Of a stretch of 64,000 nucleotides of DNA, positions 1 through 9,717 are shown one piece after another. The notes under the pieces are model-generated. The model ran no database searches, was not told the DNA's origin, and was given only the letters and a program-made list of their open reading frames with translations. Both the position numbers and the translations under genes were made by a program. Each line of letters starts with the position of its first letter. Positions within the stretch are counted from its first letter, which is position 1. The stretch lies in contig CAJTIU010000026.1 of assembly GCA_910576335.1 (NCBI GenBank), positions 18,744 through 82,743 on the forward strand. Direction: 5' to 3'. The stretch comes from Lachnospiraceae bacterium. GTDB taxonomy: Bacteria > Bacillota > Clostridia > Lachnospirales > Lachnospiraceae.

Positions 1-1176
<1,176 letters not shown>

Positions 1177-1182
1177 AAAAAT

Positions 1183-1362
1183 ATGGAAAAATTAAAACTT
1201 ACGTGCGGCGCATGTAAAAACGCCTGCCAGCTTATTGTAGAATATGAGGACGACGAGGTGTGGGATGTCACAGGAAATAATTGCATGAAGGGTATGATAT
1301 TTGCCCAGGGAGAGGTTACAAAGAATTGCCTGTCCGAAGAAAAAATAAGTAATAATAAGTAA
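1183..1362 (+). CDS. Short DUF1667-like Cys-rich protein, possibly truncated
   Basis: A 59-residue frame begins 6 bases after glpK. It has the CGACKNACQL cysteine cluster near residue 8 and a second block GNNCMKGMIFAQGEV, the layout of DUF1667 proteins, which often accompany glycerol kinase and glycerol-3-phosphate dehydrogenase. Family members as I know them are about 110-120 residues and continue with a conserved Thr/Val-rich half; here the frame ends in SEEKISNNK just after the second cysteine block. It is therefore either a naturally short form or a 3'-truncated relic. Function unknown; a redox or metal role is only suggested by the cysteines. Confidence 0.6.
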   Translation: MEKLKLTCGACKNACQLIVEYEDDEVWDVTGNNCMKGMIFAQGEVTKNCLSEEKISNNK

Positions 1363-1480
1363 TTTTGTAGACATTTTGTGGGAAATATACTAGAATATCT
1401 TTGTTGACGCAATTGTAGCTGCTTAGTGAAGGTACTGGGCCGTTACACATAATTTAAGTAAAGAGAAGGGGATAAGTTTT

Positions 1481-2728
1481 ATGCAGAGAAACGTAATAGT
1501 AGGACAATCGGGCGGACCGACAGCAGCCATTAACTCAAGCCTTGCAGGAGTGTACCGTACAGCAAAGGACCGCGGAGCGAAAAAGGTATACGGAATGCTT
1601 CATGGGGTACAGGGATTACTGGAAGAGAAGTATATTGACCTTTCTGACCATATTAAAACAGAGCTTGACGTTGAGCTGTTAAAGAGGACGCCGGCGGCAT
1701 TTCTTGGTTCATGCCGTTATAAGCTTCCGGAGATTCATGAGGATCGGGAAGTATATGACCGGATTCTCGACATCCTTGACAAGCTTGATATAGAAGCATT
1801 TATCTATATTGGCGGCAATGACTCCATGGATACGATTAAGAAATTATCAGATTACGCCATTATTACAGGACATCCGACAAGATTTATCGGCTGCCCGAAG
1901 ACAATTGATAATGACCTTGCCCTTACAGACCACACGCCAGGGTATGGAAGCGCAGCGAAGTATATTGGTACTTCCATGAAAGAGATCATCCGCGACAGCT
2001 TTTGTCTGGAATACAGTAAGGGGCTTGTTTCCATTGTTGAGGTAATGGGAAGAAATGCAGGATGGCTTACAGGTGCAACGGCTCTTGCCAAGGGAGAGGA
2101 CTGTGAAGGACCAGACCTTATTTATCTGCCAGAGATTCCTTTTAATCTCCAAAAGTTCGGCGATAAGGTAAAGGCGCTTCTCGAAAGGAAGACATCTGTT
2201 GTTGTTGCGGTATCTGAGGGCATCCATACAGAGGACGGAACCTATGTATGTGAGCTTGGAAACAGCATTGAATTTGTAGATGCTTTCGGCCACAAGCAGT
2301 TATCCGGAACCGCGGCATATCTGGCAAGCTTTATTGCCGGCGAGGTGGGATGCAAGACCCGTGCAATTGAGTTCAGCACCCTGCAGCGTTCCGCATCTCA
2401 TTCTGCATCTCGTGTAGATATTCTGGAAGCTTATCAGGTAGGCGGTGCTGCAGTGAAGGCAGCAGATGAGGGAGACTCCGGAAAGATGGTAGTACTCCAG
2501 AGACTTTCTGATGATCCGTATCAGTGCGGAACAGAGTTAAAGGATGTACACAAGATTGCGAATGATGAGAAGCTCGTTCCGAGAGAGTGGGTAAACGAAG
2601 ACGGAAGCTATGTTACAAATGAGTTCCTGTCTTATGTAAGACCACTCATTCAGGGTGATGTATCTCCGGTTATGGTAGACGGAATTCCGAGACATCTGTA
2701 TACGCCGAAGGAGTTAAGCGAGAGGTAA
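1481..2728 (+). CDS. 6-phosphofructokinase, pyrophosphate-dependent type
   Basis: 415-residue cytoplasmic PfkA-superfamily enzyme that phosphorylates fructose 6-phosphate in glycolysis. The N-terminal glycine loop GQSGGPTAAINSS is followed by GGNDSMDT near residue 108 and PKTIDND near residue 138. The Asp after GGN and the Lys of PKTIDND are the residues that separate PPi-using enzymes from ATP-using ones (GGDGS and PGTIDND), so PPi dependence is likely and the reaction would be reversible. MGRNAGWL and the substrate-binding EGI region are also present. The start ATG follows an AGAAGGGG ribosome site. A second paralog lies at 22488-23711. It is a single gene with no obvious operon partner. 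Confidence 0.9.
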   Translation: MQRNVIVGQSGGPTAAINSSLAGVYRTAKDRGAKKVYGMLHGVQGLLEEKYIDLSDHIKTELDVELLKRTPAAFLGSCRYKLPEIHEDREVYDRILDILDKLDIEAFIYIGGNDSMDTIKKLSDYAIITGHPTRFIGCPKTIDNDLALTDHTPGYGSAAKYIGTSMKEIIRDSFCLEYSKGLVSIVEVMGRNAGWLTGATALAKGEDCEGPDLIYLPEIPFNLQKFGDKVKALLERKTSVVVAVSEGIHTEDGTYVCELGNSIEFVDAFGHKQLSGTAAYLASFIAGEVGCKTRAIEFSTLQRSASHSASRVDILEAYQVGGAAVKAADEGDSGKMVVLQRLSDDPYQCGTELKDVHKIANDEKLVPREWVNEDGSYVTNEFLSYVRPLIQGDVSPVMVDGIPRHLYTPKELSER

Positions 2729-2740
2729 TATGATGCAGGT

Positions 2741-2780
2741 GCGAGGGGCGGTTTAACACCAGCCCCTCGCTGAAAGCGAC
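2741..2780. repeat. Hairpin and fragment of a second repeat, target of the 2781 element
   Basis: A GCGAGGGGC / GCCCCTCGC 9-bp stem lies just downstream of the phosphofructokinase stop and could also act as its terminator. Bases 2759-2780 are identical over 22 bases to the minus strand of 33992-34013 inside another intergenic element. The match resumes, with a few differences, on the other side of the inserted 2781-2913 element. Confidence 0.7.
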
Positions 2781-2913
2781 GTTACTGTTCACTCCGTGAC
2801 CAGTAACATTCGCAGATCCATCTAAAATTCGCTCCGCGAATGGAATTTGCTCACTCCTGAATCACTTTCTTACGGTCTGTGCAGTAAATGCACAGACCTG
2901 TGTGAACAGTAAC
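2781..2913 (+). repeat. MITE-like palindromic element A (12-bp terminal inverted repeats, 8-bp duplication)
   Basis: Perfect 12-bp ends GTTACTGTTCAC (2781-2792) and GTGAACAGTAAC (2902-2913). An exact direct repeat AAAGCGAC flanks it at 2773-2780 and 2914-2921, as expected of a target-site duplication. Internal hairpins: 2781-2807 (a 27-bp unit), 2827-2841 (ATTCGC-tcc-GCGAAT) and 2874-2898 (10-bp stem with loop GTAAA). No coding capacity. An inverted relative lies at 9232-9340. Confidence 0.8.
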
Positions 2914-2952
2914 AAAGCGACTTTCAAATAGAATTTTGCAACAAAATGTTGC

Positions 2953-2981
2953 TTGCATTTTTTGTCAAAATAGTCTAGTAT
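2953..2981 (+). promoter_or_regulatory. Candidate sigma-A promoter of the pseudokinase operon
   Basis: TTGCAT at 2953-2958 and TAGTAT at 2976-2981 with a 17-base spacer, in an AT-rich stretch 110 bases before the pseudokinase start. Prediction from sequence only. Confidence 0.5.
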
Positions 2982-3090
2982 GATTAATATCTAGTATTTC
3001 TGGTTTTTATTCATGAATATCATAAATATTCAAAAAGCCAATCGGAAAATTTTTCCAGAATAATTAAAAATCAAAATTGAGGTGATGTGT

Positions 3091-4575
3091 ATGAATGATG
3101 CAGAAGGCTATGATGTGCTGCGTCTGATTGAACATAACAGGAACTGTTATATTAGTTCTGATTATGTAGAGGGAGTTCCTCTGATCAGGTGGCTTAAGCA
3201 TCATCCGGATCTTTCTAAGGAACAATTATTTTTATGGATTCATGAAATGGCAAAACAGCTTGAATGTATACATAAATGCCGGGGAAAGCCCTGTTATAGA
3301 TATGTGAATCCATACAGTATGATTATTACGAAAGACAACAGGCTTTACTTTCTTGATGTGAGTGCAGAGGCTAATGAAGAGCTGCTCTCTGCCATGGGAA
3401 AGAGGAATGTTCGTGAATATTTCCTGCCTCCCAAAGAAGAGTATAGTCAGAAGGACACATTTTTCCCCGATATCTATGGCCTGGGGAGAACAATACAATA
3501 TTTATTGTCAGAATCAAGGCCGGATCCCAGACTCACGAAAAAAGAGGAGATCCAGTTTCAGAATATCCTGTTCAGAAGTATCAGTATTCATTCAAAAAGG
3601 ACATATACAGGTGTGTCTGGACTTCGGAAGCAACTTCCCGTTTACCATAAATCCAGAAGAGTTTTTAAGAAAATCAGGCTTTTATTAATCCCCGCAGCCT
3701 TTTTGGTTTTCCTTACAGTAGCTTTTTTATACCAGGAAGAGACGGAAGAGATTTCTATGGCACAGCAGATGATTCATGAGAAGAAGCCAGAAAAAAGTGA
3801 GGAGGAAAGGAAACAGCTGTCAGGTGAATTAAAAAACATGTCTCTTCTCAGAAGAGAGCTGGGATTTCTTTATTTCCTTGATAAAAAGGATTACAGAAAA
3901 AGCCATGAATACTTTGCAGAAGATGATAAAGACAAGAATTCAAAAGCTTTATCCCAGTTATCAGAATACATGCTGATGGGCCATGCAGCAGGGAAGGAGG
4001 CAGAGCTTCAGACATTATTAGGAGAGCTTGAAGACTGCACCCCCCAGGTCATGAGAGAGGAGTATGGACGATGCCTGGTCAGAGGCTATATGCTGCTTGA
4101 CAGTGTGGAAGCGGCACATGCAGTTCTCCGTCTGGGAGATGAATGCATGGAGTATGCAGATGAGGAGGCAGCAGGGGAACTGACAGCTGCTATGGCGGTT
4201 TCTTATGAGAGACTGGGGGAAACGGGAAATGCAATAGAAAAATATTCGGATATGCTTGCCCGTGAGAAGGAGAAAAGCAGTAAGGAAAAGATTTATGAAA
4301 AGCTGATCCATCTGTGTCTTTATAATGAGGAGCCAGACAGGGCGCAAAGCATCTGCAGACAGGGAATCGATGAGCTTAAGGAAGCCTTAAGTCTCAGGCT
4401 TCTTCATATCAGAATGCTATGTGCAGATAAAACAGTGAAACGAAGGCAGTGTGCCAGGACAATCGAGGCGTATATCAGGGAGATGCCAGAGATAATAGAG
4501 GAAGAGGACTTTAAAACCATGTCAGGGGAGTATGGAATTACAATGAAGGGAGAAAAGGTATGTGTGGAAAGGTAA
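3091..4575 (+). CDS. EssB/YukC-like membrane pseudokinase with helical-repeat exterior
   Basis: About 494 residues. Residues 1-185 resemble a protein-kinase lobe but lack catalytic signatures: the HRDxxxxN loop reads YRYVNPYSMI and the DFG position reads LDV, so it should not phosphorylate. One transmembrane helix (IRLLLIPAAFLVFLTVAFLY) lies near residues 198-217, then a Glu/Lys-rich linker and roughly 250 residues of TPR-like helices expected outside the membrane. This order is that of EssB/YukC of type VII secretion. The start is ATG 3091, after GAGGTGAT. It overlaps the next gene by 16 bases, so the two are co-translated. No EssC, EsxA or other type VII genes are in view, so the exact role is open. 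Confidence 0.65.
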   Translation: MNDAEGYDVLRLIEHNRNCYISSDYVEGVPLIRWLKHHPDLSKEQLFLWIHEMAKQLECIHKCRGKPCYRYVNPYSMIITKDNRLYFLDVSAEANEELLSAMGKRNVREYFLPPKEEYSQKDTFFPDIYGLGRTIQYLLSESRPDPRLTKKEEIQFQNILFRSISIHSKRTYTGVSGLRKQLPVYHKSRRVFKKIRLLLIPAAFLVFLTVAFLYQEETEEISMAQQMIHEKKPEKSEEERKQLSGELKNMSLLRRELGFLYFLDKKDYRKSHEYFAEDDKDKNSKALSQLSEYMLMGHAAGKEAELQTLLGELEDCTPQVMREEYGRCLVRGYMLLDSVEAAHAVLRLGDECMEYADEEAAGELTAAMAVSYERLGETGNAIEKYSDMLAREKEKSSKEKIYEKLIHLCLYNEEPDRAQSICRQGIDELKEALSLRLLHIRMLCADKTVKRRQCARTIEAYIREMPEIIEEEDFKTMSGEYGITMKGEKVCVER

Positions 4576-5870
4576 AGAGTATCGTGCTGCTGTTGTTGCT
4601 GCTTGTGATGATCTATTATCAGCATTCACCAGTACTACACGCAGAAGATATGAGGAACGGGCAGGCTCCAGGGGAGCAGAAGAAAGAGGAGCAGAATAAC
4701 AGTGAGTTTTGTGAGACAGAAAACGAATTTGCAGAAGAGAAGGAAGGAAAGGACAGTACAGATGCAGAAAATGGAGACTATGAGAACAAAGAAGAGGTTC
4801 GGGAAGCAGAAGACCATACAGAAGGGGACGGAAGAGGAGATGACGGTGAAAATGATTATCAGGGAGGTAGAGCGGAGAAGGAAAAAAAGGACGAGGAGAC
4901 GGTTATAGGATATCATCTTGAACTTCCAGAGGCAGATGGAAAGAATGGGTATTATGTGAAAGCACCGACAGCGGTTCTGTCTCATAGAGGCAGGACCGGA
5001 AAAACGGTGTATTGTCTGGAACATTGTGGGGACACGGTGATAGAAGGAGAGTTAAGCAGGGATGGAGATGCACTGATATTCTCAGGCGGGCAGTTCTACG
5101 AGGGCGAAAATCTGCTGACCGTTTATATGGAGGATACAGAGGGAATGAGACTTGAAGATACCATAAGGACAGAAAGAATACTTCTTGATACACAGTCTCC
5201 GGAAATAGTAATTAACGGTGCATCGGACCAGATGACAGCAGGGCGGACGGTTGAGATTATATGTAAAGTATTCGAAAATAACCGGCTGGAGTCTTGCGAG
5301 GCGCAGATCAGCCTGAAAAATACAGACGGAGAACTCCGGCTCATTCCTCAGGCGGAGTGGAGCAGGCTTCAGGGGATCAGTGAAACGCTGTACGCTTTGT
5401 CTGAAAATGGAATCTATTTTTTAAAAGTAACGGCTGAGGATGCAGCCGGGAATTCAGATACAAAAGAGTTACAGTTTACGATCGACAGGCAGAGCCAGGT
5501 GACTTCCTGCATACCAGATGCCGTGGAGGAAAATGCAGACAGGGACAGTCAGGAAAAAATCCCGAAGAATGCGCCGGAGGTTCTGTGTGAGGTGCCAGAA
5601 GCATATCAGTCCATAACATATGAAGCGGAGTCTGGAGAAACTGACATAGAAAAAGTTATGTTACTGGAAGCAGGAAATATATTTCCAAAGAGACATGCAG
5701 CAAAAAAAGAGGTAAAGAAAAATGCGGAAAAGACAATGGAAAATGATTCGGAGTATTGGGGAAGATGTGGCGCAGGCATTATATCCGTAGTATGTGCCGC
5801 ACTTATAACATGGTCAGCCCGGAGGAAAAGGAAATATGCATTAGCAGGCATATTCCCGCGCCGTGTATAA
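4560..5870 (+). CDS. Secreted or membrane-anchored Ig-like domain protein
   Basis: 436 residues. A signal peptide covers about residues 1-29 (KSIVLLLLLLVMIYYQHSPVLHA). A very acidic, low-complexity Glu/Lys/Asp stretch follows to about residue 120, then bacterial Ig-like segments ending in AEDAAGNSDTKELQFTID, typical of Big-type folds. A second hydrophobic helix near residues 400-418 is followed by Arg/Lys, which suggests a C-terminal membrane anchor. It overlaps the upstream pseudokinase gene, so the two proteins probably act together at the cell envelope. No enzymatic motif is visible. A surface or adhesion role is inference. Confidence 0.6.
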   Translation: MCGKVKSIVLLLLLLVMIYYQHSPVLHAEDMRNGQAPGEQKKEEQNNSEFCETENEFAEEKEGKDSTDAENGDYENKEEVREAEDHTEGDGRGDDGENDYQGGRAEKEKKDEETVIGYHLELPEADGKNGYYVKAPTAVLSHRGRTGKTVYCLEHCGDTVIEGELSRDGDALIFSGGQFYEGENLLTVYMEDTEGMRLEDTIRTERILLDTQSPEIVINGASDQMTAGRTVEIICKVFENNRLESCEAQISLKNTDGELRLIPQAEWSRLQGISETLYALSENGIYFLKVTAEDAAGNSDTKELQFTIDRQSQVTSCIPDAVEENADRDSQEKIPKNAPEVLCEVPEAYQSITYEAESGETDIEKVMLLEAGNIFPKRHAAKKEVKKNAEKTMENDSEYWGRCGAGIISVVCAALITWSARRKRKYALAGIFPRRV

Positions 5871-5917
5871 CAGCCCCGGTATACGTTGCCGAAGCCGTGA
5901 TAATGGGGAAGGCTTTC

Positions 5918-7123
5918 CTATTTTTTTGCGCACGGCAATGTTACATGGAAAACATTTTTTCTGCCAGTGCTCTTTACACCGATTTTTCCATGATGCTTTA
6001 CGACAATACTTTTTGCGATGGACAGCCCGAGACCAAGATGATTTGACGCGCTTTCCCTGGCCTCATCCTGCCGGTAAAAACGTTCGAACAGCTTTTCCTG
6101 CTGCCTGGCAGGAATGGGCTCCCCGGTGTTGGAAACGATGAGCCGTAATTTCCTGGAACGGATGCAGGCGCTAATTTCAATACGTCCATCTTCTGGCGTG
6201 TAGCTGATTGCGTTGTCCAGGAGGATTGACATCAGACTTTGAAGCTGGTTTTCATTCCCGATAAACCACATGGGCTCATCAATCTGTACGTTCATATGAA
6301 TCTTTTTTTCATATGCCACACTTTCCATGGGATAGATTACATTTAGGAGAGACTCATCAAGGCGGAACTGCTGAAAAGTCTGCTCTGCATAGTGAGCATC
6401 CAGCCGTACCAGGGTCAGCATATTATTGATCAGAGTAACCATGCGTTCTGTTTCCATTTCAATATACTGCAGATGCTTATTATCTCCGATTTCATCGGAT
6501 AATAACTCTATATTTGTCCGTATGACAGTAAGGGGAGTTTTCAGTTCGTGGCTTGCATTGGTCATAAACTTTTTTTCCGACTCCATAGATTCTTCCACAG
6601 GGTGAATCAGCCAGCCGGATAACTTCCTGGCAGCCATTATAAGGAAAAAGATACCCACGACTGCTGCCACGCCGCTGAAGGTCATGAATGACAGTACATC
6701 AGGAAGAGCCTCTTTACTGCTGATCAGAATTAGGTAAGAACCATACTTCTTGGAAAATTTGTAGAGATACGTTACCTTCCAGAAAAGTCGTTTTGATTCA
6801 TTGTATGAGGGCACTTTTGAAGCATAGTTTATCAATTCTGAATTCTCCATGCTGGGAAAATGGTCTGATAAAAACCAGAAAGATCCATCGTCCCTTATTT
6901 GGAGAATACAGTACTCGATATCCTCGAAGTCCTCCCCGCCGCTGCCGGTTTCCAGGAACTTATGCCAGCCGGTTTTTCTGATCTCGGAGCGCACCGCAGT
7001 ACACAGCCCATTCATCTGATTTTTAAAATTTATCCAGTTTAAAGCTGCGATGCCTGTGAGCCAGAGTGCACCCAGTAAAATAATAAACAATGTACTTATT
7101 TTTCGCTGCAGTACTTTTATCAT
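5918..7123 (-). CDS. Sensor histidine kinase, OmpR-type pair
   Basis: 401 residues. Transmembrane helices near residues 11-30 and 148-170 enclose an extracellular sensor of about 115 residues. The cytoplasmic part has HisKA with ASHELKTPLTVIR (phospho-His) and HATPase_c with the N box DNAISYTPEDG and G box GLGLSIAKSIV. Its start overlaps the response regulator stop by 4 bases, so the pair is translationally coupled. The signal is unknown. No target operon is adjacent except the convergent surface-protein pair at 3091-5870, which may or may not be regulated. Confidence 0.9.
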   Translation of the reverse strand: MIKVLQRKISTLFIILLGALWLTGIAALNWINFKNQMNGLCTAVRSEIRKTGWHKFLETGSGGEDFEDIEYCILQIRDDGSFWFLSDHFPSMENSELINYASKVPSYNESKRLFWKVTYLYKFSKKYGSYLILISSKEALPDVLSFMTFSGVAAVVGIFFLIMAARKLSGWLIHPVEESMESEKKFMTNASHELKTPLTVIRTNIELLSDEIGDNKHLQYIEMETERMVTLINNMLTLVRLDAHYAEQTFQQFRLDESLLNVIYPMESVAYEKKIHMNVQIDEPMWFIGNENQLQSLMSILLDNAISYTPEDGRIEISACIRSRKLRLIVSNTGEPIPARQQEKLFERFYRQDEARESASNHLGLGLSIAKSIVVKHHGKIGVKSTGRKNVFHVTLPCAKK

Positions 7124-7809
7124 AATCCTTCTCCATAGCTTTCGAATATGTAGCCAATTCCCCGGACTGCCCGGATTCCGGCATTTATATGCAGGTTTTT
7201 AATCTTTTTCCGAAGAAATGATACATAGACTTCCACATTGTTATATTCTGCATTGGACTCATAACCCCAGATTTTCGTTGCGATCTGTTCCTTTTCCAGT
7301 ACCTGGTTCCGGTTCAGGAGGAAAAATTCCAGAAGCTGCAGCTCTTTGCCCGCAATTTTCATCGCCCTGCCGGTCTCTATATTTGTAAGCTTGCAGGTAG
7401 TGGTATTCAGCTCTAGATTTCCGGCCTTTAAGGATACAATCCCCTGACCCTTTTTCCGGCGGAGAATGGCTCCAATACGCATAAGAAGCTCACGCATCTC
7501 AAAGGGCTTTGTAACATAATCGTCCGCACCAAGTGCAAAGCCGTCCACTTTATCATCAAGCTCTGTCTTAGCTGACAGAATCAGTACCGGAACCTCATGT
7601 CCTTCCTCACGAATGGCGGACAGTACCTCATATCCATTCATCTTTGGAAGCATAAGATCCAAAATTATAATATCATAAATACCGCTTACAGCGTTTTCAT
7701 ACCCGGATTGCCCGTCGCCTGCTACGTCTACCATATATCCTGCCTTCATTAAAACATCTTTCAGGGTATCTGCCAGACGTTCCGAATCCTCCACGACCAA
7801 AACTCTCAT
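7120..7809 (-). CDS. OmpR/PhoB-family response regulator
   Basis: 229 residues. The receiver domain has the acidic pair VEDSE, phospho-acceptor Asp in IIILDLMLPKMNGYE and the conserved Lys in VTKPF. The C-terminal winged helix carries ELQLLEFFLLNRNQVLEKEQI and YVSFLRKKI, ending RAVRGIGYIFE. It is the first gene of a two-gene operon with the sensor kinase at 5918-7123. A good sigma-A promoter lies 50 bases upstream. Confidence 0.93.
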   Translation of the reverse strand: MRVLVVEDSERLADTLKDVLMKAGYMVDVAGDGQSGYENAVSGIYDIIILDLMLPKMNGYEVLSAIREEGHEVPVLILSAKTELDDKVDGFALGADDYVTKPFEMRELLMRIGAILRRKKGQGIVSLKAGNLELNTTTCKLTNIETGRAMKIAGKELQLLEFFLLNRNQVLEKEQIATKIWGYESNAEYNNVEVYVSFLRKKIKNLHINAGIRAVRGIGYIFESYGEGL

Positions 7810-7856
7810 GATGTTCTCATCCTTTCCTCTCGATTTTAGAGTAAATCATTACATCT

Positions 7857-7884
7857 ATTATATACAAAATTTAACATTTTTCAA
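7857..7884 (-). promoter_or_regulatory. Promoter of the two-component operon
   Basis: On the minus strand, TTGAAA (7879-7884) and TATAAT (7857-7862) with a 16-base spacer, just upstream of the response regulator start. Confidence 0.6.
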
Positions 7885-8030
7885 TCATTTTTTCAAATTA
7901 TTTTTTTATTTTTCTGAAATAGTTTTTTCAATGTCTTTTCAAGAAATCTATTTTAAGATATCATTGCATTTGCAGGAAGACCATTGTGACTTCCAAACGA
8001 ACTGATTGCCTGACGCAGCATATCTAGCTT

Positions 8031-8063
8031 ATTGAAAAATGATTGAAAAATGATTGAAAGGTG
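8031..8063 (+). repeat. Three tandem 11-mers running into the ribosome site
   Basis: ATTGAAAAATG at 8031-8041 and 8042-8052, then ATTGAAAGGTG at 8053-8063. The third copy differs by two bases that create the AAAGG ribosome-binding site of the sulfotransferase gene. Confidence 0.75.
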
Positions 8064-8069
8064 TTTATT

Positions 8070-9203
8070 ATGAAAACTCTTTATTTACATGTAGGGACCC
8101 CAAAAACAGCAACCTCCTCAATACAGAAATTTTTACAGATCAACCGGGAAATTCTCGAAGAATATGGATACTTCTTTCCGAAACTTCTGCAGAAATATCC
8201 GAATGTCGGTTTGAATCGCAATGCCCATTTTATGGTGGAAGTACCACCTGCAAAAGACGGTGCAGAACGAGGTATTTCTGAATCAGAGGTTCTGCAGGAG
8301 GGAATGGAGCAGGTTGCAGATGCATTCGGAAAATATGACCATGTAATTCTTTCTGAGGAAGGTCTTTGGCGTGCTTCCAGCTATTCACGTAAAGAGCTGT
8401 TTCCATATCTTAAGGAGGAGGCTGGGAAGAAAGGATACCAGATTAAAATTATCGTATATCTGCGCCGCCAGGACCAGTTTGTAATCTCTAATTGGAACCA
8501 GTGTGTCAAACATGGAAGAGCTGCCTACACAATCACGCTTAAAGAGTATTTGGAGTTTATAGAAGAAAAAAAGGGGATGGTTCTTAACTATGCGGCCAAG
8601 CTTGACCAGATGGCAGAAATATTCGGGAAGGAGAACCTGATTGTCCGCAGGTTTGAACCCCAAAGCTGGGTGAACCACTCCGTTATCCATGATTTCATGG
8701 ACAGCATTGGACTTACAGTGACAGACGATTTTCAGATACCGTCCCGGATAGTGAATCCCGGATTGTCGGAAAACTATGCAGAGATTAAAAGAATGCTTAA
8801 TGAGGACCCTGCGTTTTCAAGAGATGATGCCGCCTATTTGTGCGGTTTTCTGAGAAATTTGTCTGCAGAATCAAAAAAGCGTTATCCCTGCAGCATGCTT
8901 TCGCCAAAGGAGACACAGGAATTATTAAACCGGTATGCAGCATGCAATCAGCGCGTTGCCGAGGAATATATCGGGGATGGAAAGCCTCTGTTTTCAGGTG
9001 AGATCAGCCAGCTTCCAAAATGGAAGAAGGAAAATCCATATATGGCAGAGGACATGATCCGCTTTTTAGAGGCAGTATTTACCACCCTGCGTTGTGAGAA
9101 TCAAAATCTGAAACAGGAGATTACATCACTGAGACAGGATATCGGGAAAAAAGGAAGCCTTTTACGCCGCCTTGTGCAGAGAATGCTGCTGGTTACTCCG
9201 TGA
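8070..9203 (+). CDS. Sulfotransferase-family protein
   Basis: 377 residues. The N-terminal HVGTPKTATSSIQKFL matches the PAPS 5'-phosphosulfate-binding loop of sulfotransferases, and IVYLRRQDQFVISNWNQ near residue 130 matches the 3'-phosphate-binding strand and helix. It is therefore expected to transfer sulfate from PAPS to an unknown acceptor such as a glycan or surface polymer. The last 40 residues form a charged helix. ATG 8070 is chosen over GTG 8061 because the latter lies inside the ribosome site. The final codons and stop (gttactccgtga, Val-Thr-Pro-stop) belong to the 27-bp palindromic unit at 9192-9218, so a repeat has replaced the original 3' end. The acceptor cannot be predicted. 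Confidence 0.75.
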   Translation: MKTLYLHVGTPKTATSSIQKFLQINREILEEYGYFFPKLLQKYPNVGLNRNAHFMVEVPPAKDGAERGISESEVLQEGMEQVADAFGKYDHVILSEEGLWRASSYSRKELFPYLKEEAGKKGYQIKIIVYLRRQDQFVISNWNQCVKHGRAAYTITLKEYLEFIEEKKGMVLNYAAKLDQMAEIFGKENLIVRRFEPQSWVNHSVIHDFMDSIGLTVTDDFQIPSRIVNPGLSENYAEIKRMLNEDPAFSRDDAAYLCGFLRNLSAESKKRYPCSMLSPKETQELLNRYAACNQRVAEEYIGDGKPLFSGEISQLPKWKKENPYMAEDMIRFLEAVFTTLRCENQNLKQEITSLRQDIGKKGSLLRRLVQRMLLVTP

Positions 9204-9340
9204 CTGGTGAATAGTAACGGGCCGTGCGTCCGTTACTGTTCACACAGGACTTTGCATTTTACTGCAAAGTCCGTAAGAAAATGATTCGGGTGTGAGCAGA
9301 TCCCATTCGCGAAATACGTAATTTGATCAATACGAGAAGG
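9192..9340 (-). repeat. Palindromic element B, inverted relative of element A
   Basis: A 27-bp unit GTTACT...AGTAAC at 9192-9218 is followed at 9232-9243 by GTTACTGTTCAC. Read on the minus strand, the stretch from about 9335 down to 9232 aligns with the right part of element A, including the motifs TTTTCTTACGGACTTTGCA and CTGTGTGAACAGTAAC. The hairpin 9247-9272 (GGACTTTGCA/TGCAAAGTCC) corresponds to 2874-2898 with paired changes in the stem. The far terminal repeat is missing, so the copy is truncated. Confidence 0.7.
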
Positions 9341-9717
9341 AGGAAGCTTTAGGAATACTATAATCAATAATGAAAGAATGTATTATTTGGATATGTATAC
9401 AGGAGATGTGTAGCAAGGTCTATGCATCTCCTATTTGCTTACGCGAAGAAACGGCTGCAAAGTTTATGGGATTTTCTTATCAATAATGGCGCAGGCATCA
9501 TTTTTCAAGCAGATTGTTAAGAGTATATAATAGCATTGCCATAAATCATAAGATAACGATGGACATAAGAGGCCAATCCATTTTAAATAGATAAGAGGGC
9601 ATTCTGATATGATGTCTATGGAGGCTGAAAATCACTTGGAAACTGTATAAAAAGAAAGATTTGCTACTGTCTTTTTCCAGTGGAGAAAAATATACAGAAA
9701 CTAAAAGAAACGGTATA
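9341..9717. other. Non-coding stretch
   Basis: No convincing gene. A weak hairpin AGGAGATG (9401-9408) / CATCTCCT (9425-9432) followed by ATTTGCTT may be a terminator. Nothing else recognised before the kinase promoter. Confidence 0.4.
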
